From Chitinophagaceae bacterium (lineage in GTDB: Bacteria; Bacteroidota; Bacteroidia; Chitinophagales; Chitinophagaceae): DNA of 41,601 bases. The translations under genes were made by a program, and so were the position numbers. The stretch's first letter is position 1. Each line of letters starts with the position of its first letter. The notes under the pieces are model-generated. The model saw only the letters and a program-made list of their open reading frames with translations. It ran no database searches and was not told the DNA's origin. The stretch lies in NCBI GenBank assembly GCA_947504605.1, contig CANNJE010000014.1, positions 1 to 41,601 of the forward strand, written 5' to 3'. Positions 9,534 to 18,354 of this stretch are shown piece after piece.

Positions 9534-10742
9534 TTAATTACTGGTTTTTAATTGCTGCCCATCATATAAAGTCGCAAAACCTTCAATGATCACTTTATCT
9601 CCAGCATTTAAACCCGTTTTTATTTCTAACTGATCGCCATTTAGCATGCCAATATTTACCATACGCTTGCGTGCAAACAGTTTTCCTTTTTCGTCTACTG
9701 CTACCATCACAAATTTTCCTTTTTCATCATTTTGTAAAATATTTAAAGGGACCGCAATAGCATTGAACGCTTTATAATCCCTGATTTTCAATGTAGCAAG
9801 CTGATTTGGTTTTAAAGCGCCGTCTGCCGGCAATTTAGCTTCTACGACAAACCCTCTGTTAATAATGTCAATAGACGCCCCAGTAAAACTTACGGATGTA
9901 TTAATTGTTTTATTAGCATCAGGAAGAAACACAATTACCTGTGTACCTTTTTGAACTGTACCGAGGTAATTTTCCGGGATATTGCTCACCACTTTTAAAT
10001 TACTGGTGTTCACAATTTTAATTTGTGGCCCACTAGCTGTTATACCCTGAAAAATCTCTCCTACTCTTATGTTTACAATATCTGCTACGCCGCTTACATC
10101 GCTGTAAACAGAAGCTGTACTCAATTGTTCTTGCGCAAGTTTCACTTGTTCATTTACCTGTTGTTGCTGACTTTCTAGTGTGGTTACATTTGTTTTACTG
10201 GTAAGCAATTGTACTTCTGTCCCAATACCCTGGTTCCAAAGATTTTGTTGGCGCTGGTAAACACTACGAGCCAATGCCAGCTGAGATTGTATGGCGCCTA
10301 ATTGTTGTTTTGCTGCTACTACTTGCTGACGCTGAATCGCATCATCAAGTTTTAATAAAAGTTGTCCTTTCTTAACCCCCTCACCTTGCTTTACCAACAC
10401 AGCTTTTACCTGCCCGCCCATACCACGTGGAGATATATAAGAAATATTCTCAGCATCTACCCTGCCCTGCAATTCTATATAATGATTAAAATCCTGCTCA
10501 ACTAAAGGAGCTATTGCTACGAGTTTTATTTTAGCAGGATTGCTGCTGCTTGTATCAATTTGTGATAACTCTTCTTGTAGTTTCGAAATTTCGAGGCTAC
10601 TTTTTTCCTGTTCTTTTTTTAACTTTTCAAGTTTTGCTTTTTTTTCATTCACTGCTGCATCTCCTTCTTTTTTACTGTCTCCGCAGGATACAACTGCCAT
10701 ACTAATGATTGCTACAATAGTTATCTGTGTTATTCTTTTCAT
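9534..10742 (-). CDS. RND periplasmic adaptor (membrane fusion lipoprotein)
   Basis: A 402-residue HlyD/AcrA-type adaptor linking the RND pump to the outer-membrane channel. The N terminus is a lipoprotein signal with lipobox VVSC (Cys20), so the mature protein is lipid-anchored on the periplasmic side. Residues 25-60 are Lys/Glu-rich coiled coil. A split lipoyl (barrel-sandwich) domain follows: the first half ends VLVKQGEGVKKGQLLLKLDD, the Gln-rich alpha hairpin lies between, and the second half is VYSDVSGVADIVNIRVGE. Beta-barrel and membrane-proximal domains run to the end. It lies 27 bp behind the outer-membrane gene, while the permease follows after a longer 194-bp gap, in which I see no gene. 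Confidence 0.94.
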   Translation of the reverse strand: MKRITQITIVAIISMAVVSCGDSKKEGDAAVNEKKAKLEKLKKEQEKSSLEISKLQEELSQIDTSSSNPAKIKLVAIAPLVEQDFNHYIELQGRVDAENISYISPRGMGGQVKAVLVKQGEGVKKGQLLLKLDDAIQRQQVVAAKQQLGAIQSQLALARSVYQRQQNLWNQGIGTEVQLLTSKTNVTTLESQQQQVNEQVKLAQEQLSTASVYSDVSGVADIVNIRVGEIFQGITASGPQIKIVNTSNLKVVSNIPENYLGTVQKGTQVIVFLPDANKTINTSVSFTGASIDIINRGFVVEAKLPADGALKPNQLATLKIRDYKAFNAIAVPLNILQNDEKGKFVMVAVDEKGKLFARKRMVNIGMLNGDQLEIKTGLNAGDKVIIEGFATLYDGQQLKTSN

Positions 10743-10769
10743 TTTTATATATTAATTAGTTTGGTTAGT

Positions 10770-12185
10770 TTATAATTTTCCAACAGCTTTTAAGAAATCA
10801 ATTTTTGCTATGATGGCATCATACAATGCCCCATAATAATTATTCTGCGATACTTTTAATTCTGTTTGCGCTGCATAAATTTCCTGGTTACTACCCAGAC
10901 CCTGCTCATACTTTAATTTAGTAGTGTTATATACTTTTGCTGCGAGCTCCATATTTTTTTTCTGATTATCCATAGTAATAATCGAAGAACTAAATTTTAG
11001 ATTGGCCTGCTCCACATCATTATCAATTGCAGCTTTCAACTGTTCCATTGTATTGTTTGTCTGCTGCAGTTCTAACTTCGTTTTGTTTACACGTGCTGCT
11101 TTTGCAAATCCATCAAAAATGGGCACAGAGATTTTCATGCCAATTAATGAACTTGTAAACCATTGTCCATCGTTGAAAAAATTAAACTTATTACGCTGGG
11201 CATTTTTATAATAGTTACCATATAATGCTACGGTTGGTAAATAACTAAGCTGATATCTTTTGATATTATATTCCCCCAATTTTTTTCCTACTTCAAGTAA
11301 CTGGTATTCCTTACGATCTGCGTAATTATAATTCTTATCCAGAATATTATTTTTAAGCTCCTCTTCTGTCAGGGAATCGGTAAGCACCAATGTATCTTTT
11401 TGCGGCATGTTTAAAAGAAATTTCAAACTTGCATTACCTGCTCTCAACTGATTTTCAACTTTAAGTTTTTCAGTAAGCAGGTTATTCAGTTGTACGCTTA
11501 CTTTATCAACATCCAGTTTTTCAGCAAAACCATTATTGTAAATCTCTTTGGTATCTGTAAGTAATTTTTGAAAGCGGTCAATATTGGCATCGATAGACGT
11601 TATTTGCTGCCGACCCACAACCAACTGGTAATAAATTTTCTGCACGTTTACATTAATCATTTCTTCTGTAACTGCCGTTTGTTTTTTTATAAAATCAAGA
11701 GATGCATCCCTTGCCTGTAATCCAACAAATACCTGTCCGTCAAACAAAAGCTGAGAAATATCAACACCTCCTGAAGCAGTATAATTGGTTCCAAACTGAG
11801 CCTGCACAAATCCAAAATCAGACGGAGATATAATTGAATTACCATTGCCATCTTTTACTCGTTCTTTTTCCAAAACACCATAGGTAGCTGCTGCAATAAA
11901 GTTGGGAAAACTTTGTACAGCCACATTCGGGAAATAATTAGCAGATACACCTCCGCTTATTTGCGGAAAAGCAGCTGAAGTGATTTCACGATTGATTTGT
12001 TTTTGTATTTGAAGATTAAGCAATGCATTTCTCACATCTACTGAATTTTTTAATGCATAATCTACAGCCTGCTTCACTGAAAAACGATTCAGTTGTTGTG
12101 CATTCAGGGGTACTTGTTGCAATAACACAAAAGCCATTGTTGCAAACACAATTGACAGACGGATTTTTACTCTTTTACTTTTCAT
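10770..12185 (-). CDS. TolC-family outer membrane efflux protein
   Basis: The 471-residue outer-membrane channel of the tripartite pump. An N-terminal signal peptide (KIRLSIVFATMAFVLLQQVP, cleaved near NAQQ) is followed by the family opening LNRFSVKQAVDYALKNSVDVRNA. There are two OEP repeats of long alpha-helical hairpins rich in Gln, Asn and Lys; the second includes VPIFDGFAKAARVNKTKLEL, the typical second-repeat motif. It starts 10 bp after the TetR stop and is followed 27 bp later by the adaptor, so the three genes are almost surely one transcript. Its function is export across the outer membrane with its operon partners. Confidence 0.93.
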   Translation of the reverse strand: MKSKRVKIRLSIVFATMAFVLLQQVPLNAQQLNRFSVKQAVDYALKNSVDVRNALLNLQIQKQINREITSAAFPQISGGVSANYFPNVAVQSFPNFIAAATYGVLEKERVKDGNGNSIISPSDFGFVQAQFGTNYTASGGVDISQLLFDGQVFVGLQARDASLDFIKKQTAVTEEMINVNVQKIYYQLVVGRQQITSIDANIDRFQKLLTDTKEIYNNGFAEKLDVDKVSVQLNNLLTEKLKVENQLRAGNASLKFLLNMPQKDTLVLTDSLTEEELKNNILDKNYNYADRKEYQLLEVGKKLGEYNIKRYQLSYLPTVALYGNYYKNAQRNKFNFFNDGQWFTSSLIGMKISVPIFDGFAKAARVNKTKLELQQTNNTMEQLKAAIDNDVEQANLKFSSSIITMDNQKKNMELAAKVYNTTKLKYEQGLGSNQEIYAAQTELKVSQNNYYGALYDAIIAKIDFLKAVGKL

Positions 12186-12195
12186 TACTATACGG

Positions 12196-12843
12196 TTATT
12201 TCTTATTGATGTTTTTTAATTTATTTTCTTTTTCTGTCATATACTTCATTGCCAGTTTATATCCCTCCACGGTAACCAAACCAAAAAGAAAATTGGTAAT
12301 GATTTGCTCTTCTATCTGTAATAAATTGTATTTATTCAGGCTGTGCTGAAATTCAGGAATAAAAGGAATAAACATACTTTCTACCCTGAACATTGCTAAA
12401 ATTTGAGGATTAATATCGGGGCGATATAATTTTTCAAGAATACCTCTTTCAAGGTTTTGTTGCATATGAGTTAATAAATATTTTGTCCTGTGTGTATGAA
12501 AAATTTGGTAAGCTTCGGGATGATATTTCTGCATCTCATAAATAACAGAAGGGTTCATCGTCTGAAACATTTCGACCATCATCTCCATCGCCAGAAATAT
12601 TTGATGTACTGCATTTTTAGCTGCTTTTACATGCCCATCACACACGCATTGATTTTCAGATATCACTCCTTTTACAACTGCATTCACTAGCTCATCTTTG
12701 TCCTGGTAATAGTGATACAATGTTTTTTTACTCATTCCCACACTGGCGGCAATATCATCCATACTCACACTGCGTATGCTGTATTTCATCACCAATTCGT
12801 GAGCCGCATGTTTAATTCTTTCTTTTGGATCTGTTTCTGCCAT
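12196..12843 (-). CDS. TetR/AcrR-family transcriptional regulator
   Basis: Likely repressor of the efflux operon that it heads. The N terminus MAETDPKERIKHAAHELVMK leads into the TetR helix-turn-helix (SMDDIAASVGMSKKTLYHYY, about residues 26-45), then a ligand-binding domain with no close assignment. From ATG 12843 the protein is 215 residues. The frame can be extended to 12894, but that adds a hydrophobic non-conserved stretch lying on top of the inverted repeat at 12862-12889, so I prefer 12843. A TAnnTTTG element on this strand lies at 12932-12939. The gap to the tolC-type gene is 10 bp. Regulation inferred: the protein binds the inverted repeat, silences the operon and releases it on binding a pump substrate. 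Confidence 0.9.
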   Translation of the reverse strand: MAETDPKERIKHAAHELVMKYSIRSVSMDDIAASVGMSKKTLYHYYQDKDELVNAVVKGVISENQCVCDGHVKAAKNAVHQIFLAMEMMVEMFQTMNPSVIYEMQKYHPEAYQIFHTHRTKYLLTHMQQNLERGILEKLYRPDINPQILAMFRVESMFIPFIPEFQHSLNKYNLLQIEEQIITNFLFGLVTVEGYKLAMKYMTEKENKLKNINKK

Positions 12844-12861
12844 AATGGGAAGCAAAACTAA

Positions 12862-12889
12862 GGAAACTTTTAAAGTTGCCAAAGTTTCC
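12862..12889. promoter_or_regulatory. inverted repeat, probable TetR operator
   Basis: GGAAACTTT (12862-12870) and AAAGTTTCC (12881-12889) form a perfect 9-bp inverted repeat. A third half-site AAAGTTgCC (12872-12880) stands between them, abutting the right arm. It lies between the putative promoter (12932-12939) and the preferred TetR start (12843), the normal place for an autoregulatory operator. The regulator-site link is inference. Confidence 0.65.
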
Positions 12890-12931
12890 ATCATATTTTT
12901 TTACCATTCATAACAATTATTTCATAGTTGG

Positions 12932-12939
12932 CAAAAATA
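12932..12939 (-). promoter_or_regulatory. -7 element TATTTTTG for the tetR-efflux operon
   Basis: Leftward TATTTTTG fits the Bacteroidota -7 consensus TAnnTTTG and sits upstream of the operator and the regulator start. No clear -33 TTTG was found at the expected distance. Confidence 0.45.
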
Positions 12940-12983
12940 AAACAGCCTATCAGAATTTTAAAAAAAGCCTGATAGGGTTGAGC

Positions 12984-12991
12984 TATCTTTG
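12984..12991 (+). promoter_or_regulatory. -7 element TATCTTTG for the DUF502 gene
   Basis: Exact TAnnTTTG match 18 bp ahead of the ATG at 13010. Its presence shows that the TTG at 12989, a possible longer start, is promoter sequence rather than coding sequence. Confidence 0.65.
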
Positions 12992-13009
12992 AAAAATAAA
13001 ACACAGATA

Positions 13010-13633
13010 ATGGAAAAACCTTTTGAGTATAAGAAGTTCCTGCAATATTTTTTACAGGGAATGCTAATAATGGCGCCTGTTAGTATTAGTGTCTATACAT
13101 TATATTTTGTGGTATCCAGTATAGATGGGCTTATTCCTATTTTTTCTTATATAGATGAAACCGGAAAAGTAAGGGTTCAAAATTATGGACTTGGATTCGT
13201 TGTAATCATTGCAGCTATCATACTTCTGGGATATTTTAGTTCCTTTTTTATAACTAGCCGTATTGTAAGTTTTATGGATAAATTTTTCCAAAAAACACCT
13301 GGCCTCAAACATATTTATTCTACCACACGTGATTTTTTTGAAGCATTTGCCGGAGAGAAGAAGAAATTTACCAATAATGTACTGGCCAATGTAGACGACA
13401 ATGATGTTTGGCGAGTTGGATTTATTACCAAAGATGATATGGTGGATTTTGGATTAAGCGAATATGTAGCCGTATATATTCCCATGGCTTATTCAGTTGC
13501 GGGTAATGTATATGTAATTCCAAAAGAAAGAGTAAGACCCATCACTAACATCAGTAGTGCACAAACAATGAAATTTGCCCTAAGTGGAGGAGTTACCGAA
13601 CTCGATGATGTGGAAGCAATTATCAAGAAATAA
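13010..13633 (+). CDS. DUF502 family membrane protein
   Basis: A 207-residue inner-membrane protein. Two transmembrane helices are visible: roughly residues 13-33 (LQGMLIMAPVSISVYTLYFV) and 55-77 (LGFVVIIAAIILLGYFSSFF). A conserved soluble part follows, with KTPGLKHIYSTTRDFFEAF and YIPMAYSVAGNVYVIPKERV, both characteristic of the DUF502 family. Molecular function is not established for this family. The ATG at 13010 was chosen because the longer TTG start overlaps a perfect promoter element. The gene is divergent from the tetR-efflux operon, sharing a short intergenic region of about 100 bp. Confidence 0.86.
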   Translation: MEKPFEYKKFLQYFLQGMLIMAPVSISVYTLYFVVSSIDGLIPIFSYIDETGKVRVQNYGLGFVVIIAAIILLGYFSSFFITSRIVSFMDKFFQKTPGLKHIYSTTRDFFEAFAGEKKKFTNNVLANVDDNDVWRVGFITKDDMVDFGLSEYVAVYIPMAYSVAGNVYVIPKERVRPITNISSAQTMKFALSGGVTELDDVEAIIKK

Positions 13634-13720
13634 GGATTCGTTTATTATCAATTACATTTTTTTAAGATTTAAGCAGTGTATTAATTAGGATTTTATTTCA
13701 TTTGTTGTTATTTTAACAAA

Positions 13721-14701
13721 ATGAAAAGAATAGTTATTTCGCTAATTCTCTTTTTTTTATTCGTTTTTTCCTACTTCCCTTCTTATTGCTGGGGATTTTT
13801 TGCGCACCAGAAAATTAATTATTACGCTGTTTTTTTACTTCCTCCTGAAATGATAGTGCTATATAAGCCTAATATCGGTTTTTTATCGGAACATGCCGTA
13901 GACCCAGACAAACGCAGATATGCAATAAAAGAGGAAGGACCCAGACACTTTATTGATATTGATAAATACGGCAACTATCCATACACTGAACTACCCCGAA
14001 AATGGAATGATGCCATAGCTAAATTTGGGGAAGACAGTTTAAAACAACATGGAATTGTACCTTGGCATGTGCAGGTAATGCTGCAAAGGCTTACGAATGC
14101 GTTTAAAGAAAAAAATTTTAGCCGCATTATGAAGAATAGTGCAGAGATTGGCCACTATATAGCAGATGCACACGTTCCCCTCCATGCCAGCAGTAATCAC
14201 AACGGGCAGTTTACCAACCAAAAAGGAATTCATGGTTTCTGGGAAAGCAGGGTACCGGAATTATTGGCAGAAAAACAATGGGATTTTTTTATTGGCAAAG
14301 CGCAGTATATCAAAAATCCGGGCGAATTCATTTGGGCAAGAGTACTGGAAAGTGCCATAGCTGCAGACAGTGTGCTTCGTTTTGAAAGAGACCTTACCAA
14401 ACAGTTTGCTCCTGATCAAAAATATTCATTTGAAGAAAGAAATGGTATAGTTATTCGGCAATATTCTGAAGCATTTACCATTGCATATAATAAAAAGCTG
14501 GATGGAATGATAGAACGCAGGATGCGACAATCCATCAGCAGTATTGCTTCCTTTTGGTTTACCGCATGGGTAAATGCGGGGCAGCCAGACTTAAAAGGTC
14601 TTACAGGACAAAAATTATCAGAAAATGAGATCAAAGAATTTGAAGAACTAAATATCAAATGGAACAGCGGAGGAAAGATGATTGGAAGAGAAGAGAACTA
14701 A
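13721..14701 (+). CDS. exported zinc-dependent phospholipase C / S1-P1 nuclease-like protein
   Basis: A 326-residue secreted enzyme candidate. A hydrophobic signal peptide (ISLILFFLFVFSYFP) leads to SYC-WGFFAHQ. In the phospholipase C/P1-nuclease fold the mature N-terminal Trp is itself a zinc ligand, so processing just before Trp24 would fit. Further candidate ligands: His29, His and Asp in SEHAVDPDKRR, RHFID, HYIADAHVPLHAS (the strongest family signature) and HGFWES. These are the pieces of a tri-zinc site. The reaction is probably phosphodiester cleavage of phospholipid or nucleic acid in the periplasm; which one cannot be decided. It lies 87 bp after the DUF502 gene in the same direction. 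Confidence 0.78.
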   Translation: MKRIVISLILFFLFVFSYFPSYCWGFFAHQKINYYAVFLLPPEMIVLYKPNIGFLSEHAVDPDKRRYAIKEEGPRHFIDIDKYGNYPYTELPRKWNDAIAKFGEDSLKQHGIVPWHVQVMLQRLTNAFKEKNFSRIMKNSAEIGHYIADAHVPLHASSNHNGQFTNQKGIHGFWESRVPELLAEKQWDFFIGKAQYIKNPGEFIWARVLESAIAADSVLRFERDLTKQFAPDQKYSFEERNGIVIRQYSEAFTIAYNKKLDGMIERRMRQSISSIASFWFTAWVNAGQPDLKGLTGQKLSENEIKEFEELNIKWNSGGKMIGREEN

Positions 14702-14833
14702 TAATCATTTTAATAATGAATTAATATCAATTTTGTCTTGAACTTCCCTTTAAAATATAAATATCATTAAGTCCTATTTTTAAAAGTTGTTTTGATCCTT
14801 TATATTTCATTTTTAATGCCTTTTTTTATTCGT

Positions 14834-14841
14834 TACATTTG
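14834..14841 (+). promoter_or_regulatory. -7 element TACATTTG for serC
   Basis: Exact TAnnTTTG match 18 bp ahead of the serC ATG. The same TTACATTTGC string precedes the DUF1015 gene. Confidence 0.65.
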
Positions 14842-14858
14842 CCCCTCAATTTTCCATA

Positions 14859-15953
14859 ATGAGTACGAATCAATCTACCACTGAAGTGGTTATACATAAT
14901 TTTAACGCAGGTCCTTCTATTTTACCCAAATCGGTATTTGAAGAGGCGGCAGCAGCCGTTTTAAATTTTAATAACAGTGGACTCTCTATTCTTGAATTTG
15001 GCCATCGTACTCCTGAGTTTACAGCTGTGATGGAAGAGGCTCGCTCTCTGGTAAAAGAACTGATGCAGCTTGATTCAGATCATGAAGTGTTATTCCTTCA
15101 CGGTGGGGCAAGTACTCAGTTTATGCAGGTGCCCATGAACCTGCTGGATACAAAAGATTGCGCAGCATACACCGATACCGGCGTATGGGGACATAAAGCA
15201 TTGGTAGAAGCAAAGCTTTTTGGAAAAGTAGAAGTAGTTTGTTCCTCAAGAGAAAAAAATTACACATTTATTCCAAAGGATTTTGCTGTACCCAACGACG
15301 CTAAATACTTGCATATTACTACCAACAATACTATTTACGGTACACAATGGCAAAAAATACCCAAAACCAGCAATACTTTGGTGGCAGATATGAGTTCTGA
15401 TATTTTCAGTCGTGTACTAGACTTTAATAGTTTTGATCTTATCTATGCCGGTGCACAAAAAAATATGGGGCCCGCTGGTGTGAACCTTGTGGTGGTAAAT
15501 AAAAATATTCTTGGCAAAATTAAACGTGCCATCCCTACCATAATGGACTACCGCAATCATATTAAAGAAGGCAGTATGCTTAATACGCCCCCGGTATTTG
15601 CAGTATATGTATGTATGCTCACCCTGCGCTGGTTAAAAAGTATTGGCGGCGTTGCTGCAGTAGAAAAACTAAACAACGAAAAAGCAGCCCTGCTCTATAA
15701 TGCTATTGATGATAGCACGCTCTTTATTGGCACGACAGCAAAGGAAGACCGCAGTAAAATGAATGTATGTTTTGTAATGAAAGACCCTTCTCTTGAAGCA
15801 GCCTTTTTAAAACTAGCAGAAAGCAAAGGAATCATAGGCATTAAAGGTCACCGCAGCGTGGGTGGTTTTAGAGCTTCTTTATACAATGCCTTACCAATCA
15901 GCAGCGTACAGGCACTGGTAGACACAATGAAAGCATTCAAGGAAGATGTATAG
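14859..15953 (+). CDS. serC: phosphoserine aminotransferase
   Basis: PLP enzyme of serine biosynthesis, turning 3-phosphohydroxypyruvate and glutamate into phosphoserine and 2-oxoglutarate; it can also serve pyridoxal phosphate synthesis. The 364 residues match the class V aminotransferase SerC family: HNFNAGPSILP at the start, LFLHGGASTQFMQVPMNL, TNNTIYGTQW, ADMSSDIFSR, and the PLP lysine Lys201 in YAGAQKNMGPAG. GHRSVGGFRASLYNA is near the end, with the typical Arg residues. A TACATTTG promoter element is 18 bp upstream of the ATG. The next gene downstream encodes a DUF1015 protein, a frequent neighbour of serine genes in Bacteroidota, but serA is not between them here. Confidence 0.97.
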   Translation: MSTNQSTTEVVIHNFNAGPSILPKSVFEEAAAAVLNFNNSGLSILEFGHRTPEFTAVMEEARSLVKELMQLDSDHEVLFLHGGASTQFMQVPMNLLDTKDCAAYTDTGVWGHKALVEAKLFGKVEVVCSSREKNYTFIPKDFAVPNDAKYLHITTNNTIYGTQWQKIPKTSNTLVADMSSDIFSRVLDFNSFDLIYAGAQKNMGPAGVNLVVVNKNILGKIKRAIPTIMDYRNHIKEGSMLNTPPVFAVYVCMLTLRWLKSIGGVAAVEKLNNEKAALLYNAIDDSTLFIGTTAKEDRSKMNVCFVMKDPSLEAAFLKLAESKGIIGIKGHRSVGGFRASLYNALPISSVQALVDTMKAFKEDV

Positions 15954-16049
15954 CTTTCAAAGGCTTGCCGTTATTAGGGTTTGAGAGATTTAAGATTGAG
16001 CATGAACAGCTTATCTTTTGACTTTTTAACATTGAAGCCTTTAAAATCT

Positions 16050-16057
16050 TACATTTG
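16050..16057 (+). promoter_or_regulatory. -7 element TACATTTG for the DUF1015 gene
   Basis: Exact TAnnTTTG match 36 bp ahead of the ATG at 16093, in the same TTACATTTGC context as the serC promoter, suggesting separate but similar promoters. Confidence 0.55.
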
Positions 16058-16092
16058 CAACCCTACATTTACTTTACTAATTAGAATAATAC

Positions 16093-17325
16093 ATGGTTAC
16101 CATTACTCCGTTTAAAGCGCTTAGGCCCGAAGCACAACTGGCAAAACTGGTTGCAAGTCGCCCATATGATGTTTTAAACAGCAAGGAAGCAAAGATAGAA
16201 GCACAAGGCAATTCTCAATCTTTTTTACATATTACAAAATCAGAGATAGGCCTTCCGGAATCAACAGATATTCACGCTGCTGAAGTGTATGAAAAAGCCA
16301 AAGAAAATCTCACCGCTTTTATAAGCCGAAATATTTTATTTAGGGAAAATAAACCTTGCTACTATATTTATCGCCTTACAATGAACGGCCGCAGTCAAGC
16401 TGGGCTTGTATGCAGCAGCTCGGTTGATGATTATGAAAATGGCCTTATCAAAAAACACGAATTTACCAGGCCCGATAAAGAACTCGACCGCATCAACCAT
16501 ATTAGAACAACTGGTGCACAAACCGGCAATGTTTTTCTTGCTTACAGAAATGTAGCAGCTATAGATGCTATTCTAAACGGTTGGATAAACGAAAAAAATC
16601 CACAATACGATTTTATTGCAGATGACGAAATACAACATAGTATTTGGATTGTAAGCGACGATGACACTATCGCCAGTATTACCCATTTATTTAAAACATC
16701 GGTTCCTGCTACCTATATTGCAGATGGTCATCACCGTGCAGCATCTGCAGCAAAAGTAAGAGCTACATTGGGTAGCGTTGCTACAGAAAATGCCAATTAT
16801 TTTCTTACAACCTTGTTTCCAAGCAACCAGTTGTTTATCATGGATTATAACAGGGTGATCAAAGATTTGAACGGGTTAAGTGCAGAAAAATTTATTGAAA
16901 AAATTTCCGACAATTTTTTAGTTGAAAGAGTATCAGAAGCATACCGACCTGAAGCCCCACATCAGTTTGGAATTTACCTGAGCAACCAGTGGTATAAAAT
17001 AACTGCAAAAGCAGGTACATTTAATGAAGCAGATCCAATAGCTGTTTTAGATATCAGTATTTTACAGGAAAATATTCTAGAACCGATCTTGGACATTAAA
17101 GACCAACGCACCGATGAACGTATAGATTTTGTTGGTGGTATCCGTGGCCTTGCGGAACTGGAAAAAAGAGTGAACAGTGGCGATATGGCACTTGCGATCA
17201 GTATTTACCCGGTGAGTATAGATCAATTATTTGCAGTGGCCGACAGTGGTGAAGTAATGCCTCCTAAAAGCACTTGGTTTGAACCAAAGCTTAGAGACGG
17301 ATTGCTTACACATTTGATAGATTAA
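16093..17325 (+). CDS. DUF1015 family protein
   Basis: A 410-residue cytoplasmic protein of the DUF1015 family. Family marks are the start ITPFKALRPE, the SRPYDVLNSKEA segment, FLHITKSEI, and the highly conserved ADGHHRAASA around residues 213-222, which looks like a metal or nucleotide site. The C-terminal GEVMPPKSTWFEPKLRDGL is also typical. Function is not proven for the family; its repeated proximity to serC/serA suggests a part in serine metabolism, which is inference. It follows serC after 139 bp with its own probable promoter and ends at a strong terminator. Confidence 0.88.
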   Translation: MVTITPFKALRPEAQLAKLVASRPYDVLNSKEAKIEAQGNSQSFLHITKSEIGLPESTDIHAAEVYEKAKENLTAFISRNILFRENKPCYYIYRLTMNGRSQAGLVCSSSVDDYENGLIKKHEFTRPDKELDRINHIRTTGAQTGNVFLAYRNVAAIDAILNGWINEKNPQYDFIADDEIQHSIWIVSDDDTIASITHLFKTSVPATYIADGHHRAASAAKVRATLGSVATENANYFLTTLFPSNQLFIMDYNRVIKDLNGLSAEKFIEKISDNFLVERVSEAYRPEAPHQFGIYLSNQWYKITAKAGTFNEADPIAVLDISILQENILEPILDIKDQRTDERIDFVGGIRGLAELEKRVNSGDMALAISIYPVSIDQLFAVADSGEVMPPKSTWFEPKLRDGLLTHLID

Positions 17326-17345
17326 TTTTATTTTATTCTATATAG

Positions 17346-17372
17346 AAAGCACCTTTAAGGTGCTTTTTTTTT
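17346..17372 (+). terminator. rho-independent terminator after the DUF1015 gene
   Basis: Stem AAAGCACC / GGTGCTTT, loop TTTAA, then a run of nine T. It begins 21 bp after the stop codon. Confidence 0.88.
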
Positions 17373-17490
17373 CAATATTTGCTTATACAGGTTAGACATA
17401 GGATATGTGATAATGGTGATAGCCTTTTTGCCATGGCAATTTTTGTATTTATTGCAAACCTTTCTTCTCTTCAATTGTTATGCAAAGTAT

Positions 17491-18279
17491 ATGATACAAG
17501 CTTATAATTTTTTAGCAAGCTGGCAGTTATTCCCTGAGAAAGGAATTTACGAAACAGGTGAAAGGCCTAAAAGCAGTTTCTATAAAATTGAAACAAAAGA
17601 ACACAACAAGCAACTAAGCATAAGTCACAATTGGGTAACGCTCGAAAACAAAGCCTTTACTGCAGAATATAATATAGATTCTGATGGCGATTTACATCCT
17701 TTCGAAGATAAAGCGCTGGCTGATACTGCGCAGGTAAGTTTTCCTGATAGCAGTAATTTTGAAATTCATTTTTACAAGGGTAACGAAATCATACTACATG
17801 TACAGCATCATATACTTCCCAACGGTTATTTAAAAATCACACAACAAGGTTTTAAAAACGATCGCAGTTCTTTTGCCAATACAGAAATCTACCATAAACA
17901 AATGAGTGTTTTACCCTACTCTTCATCGGTGGGAGGTGCTGTAATAAAACCTACAGAAGAAGGTGTAATAAAACACAAAGCTCTAACTGCAATGGAAGAA
18001 CAAACCAATATGCAGTTGGATCAGATACGGAAACAAATAGAATTACTTGCGATGCAAGCGCAGGAAATTCAAAACCGAAAGGAATTGTCTATGATGATTT
18101 ACGGAGCTAAACTTTCCTTTAAACCCAATATTGGTCAAACCTATTTTTTATATTTAAAACAGGATGACAGTTGTGTATTGTCGATGCTGTCTCCTAAAGA
18201 ATGGGGTGGCAATGGGCCTTTCAAAAAATTTGAAGCTGCTGTTCGATTACTGGCCGACCATACCTGGGTAAAGGTATAA
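17491..18279 (+). CDS. DUF2452 domain-containing protein
   Basis: A 262-residue protein from the preferred ATG 17491 (MIQAYNFLASWQLFPEKG). The first half is a beta-rich domain of unknown role. The second half, from IKHKALTAMEEQTNMQLDQI to HTWVKV, matches the DUF2452 family, with a predicted coiled coil (QLDQIRKQIELLAMQAQEIQ) and a conserved region LYLKQDDSCVLSMLSPKEWG. The frame can be extended to ATG 17407, adding 28 mostly hydrophobic residues. I regard that as upstream non-coding sequence because the core domain begins at ASWQLFPEKG, but a membrane anchor is not excluded. Function unknown. Converges on the desaturase gene with a shared terminator hairpin between. Confidence 0.75.
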   Translation: MIQAYNFLASWQLFPEKGIYETGERPKSSFYKIETKEHNKQLSISHNWVTLENKAFTAEYNIDSDGDLHPFEDKALADTAQVSFPDSSNFEIHFYKGNEIILHVQHHILPNGYLKITQQGFKNDRSSFANTEIYHKQMSVLPYSSSVGGAVIKPTEEGVIKHKALTAMEEQTNMQLDQIRKQIELLAMQAQEIQNRKELSMMIYGAKLSFKPNIGQTYFLYLKQDDSCVLSMLSPKEWGGNGPFKKFEAAVRLLADHTWVKV

Positions 18280-18300
18280 CAAGCCAGTTTCCAAAAATGA

Positions 18301-18334
18301 AAAACGCACATTGCTTAATACCAATGTGCGTTTT
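18301..18334. terminator. bidirectional terminator
   Basis: Perfect 13-bp stem AAAACGCACATTG / CAATGTGCGTTTT with an eight-base loop, between convergent genes. A flanks one side and T the other, so it can act in both directions. Confidence 0.88.
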
Positions 18335-18354
18335 ATATTGTAATAACCTAGTTT

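Noticed and set aside
12989-13009. Longer TTG start for the DUF502 gene
   Set aside because: The TTG lies inside the perfect -7 element TATCTTTG, so this stretch is promoter and leader.
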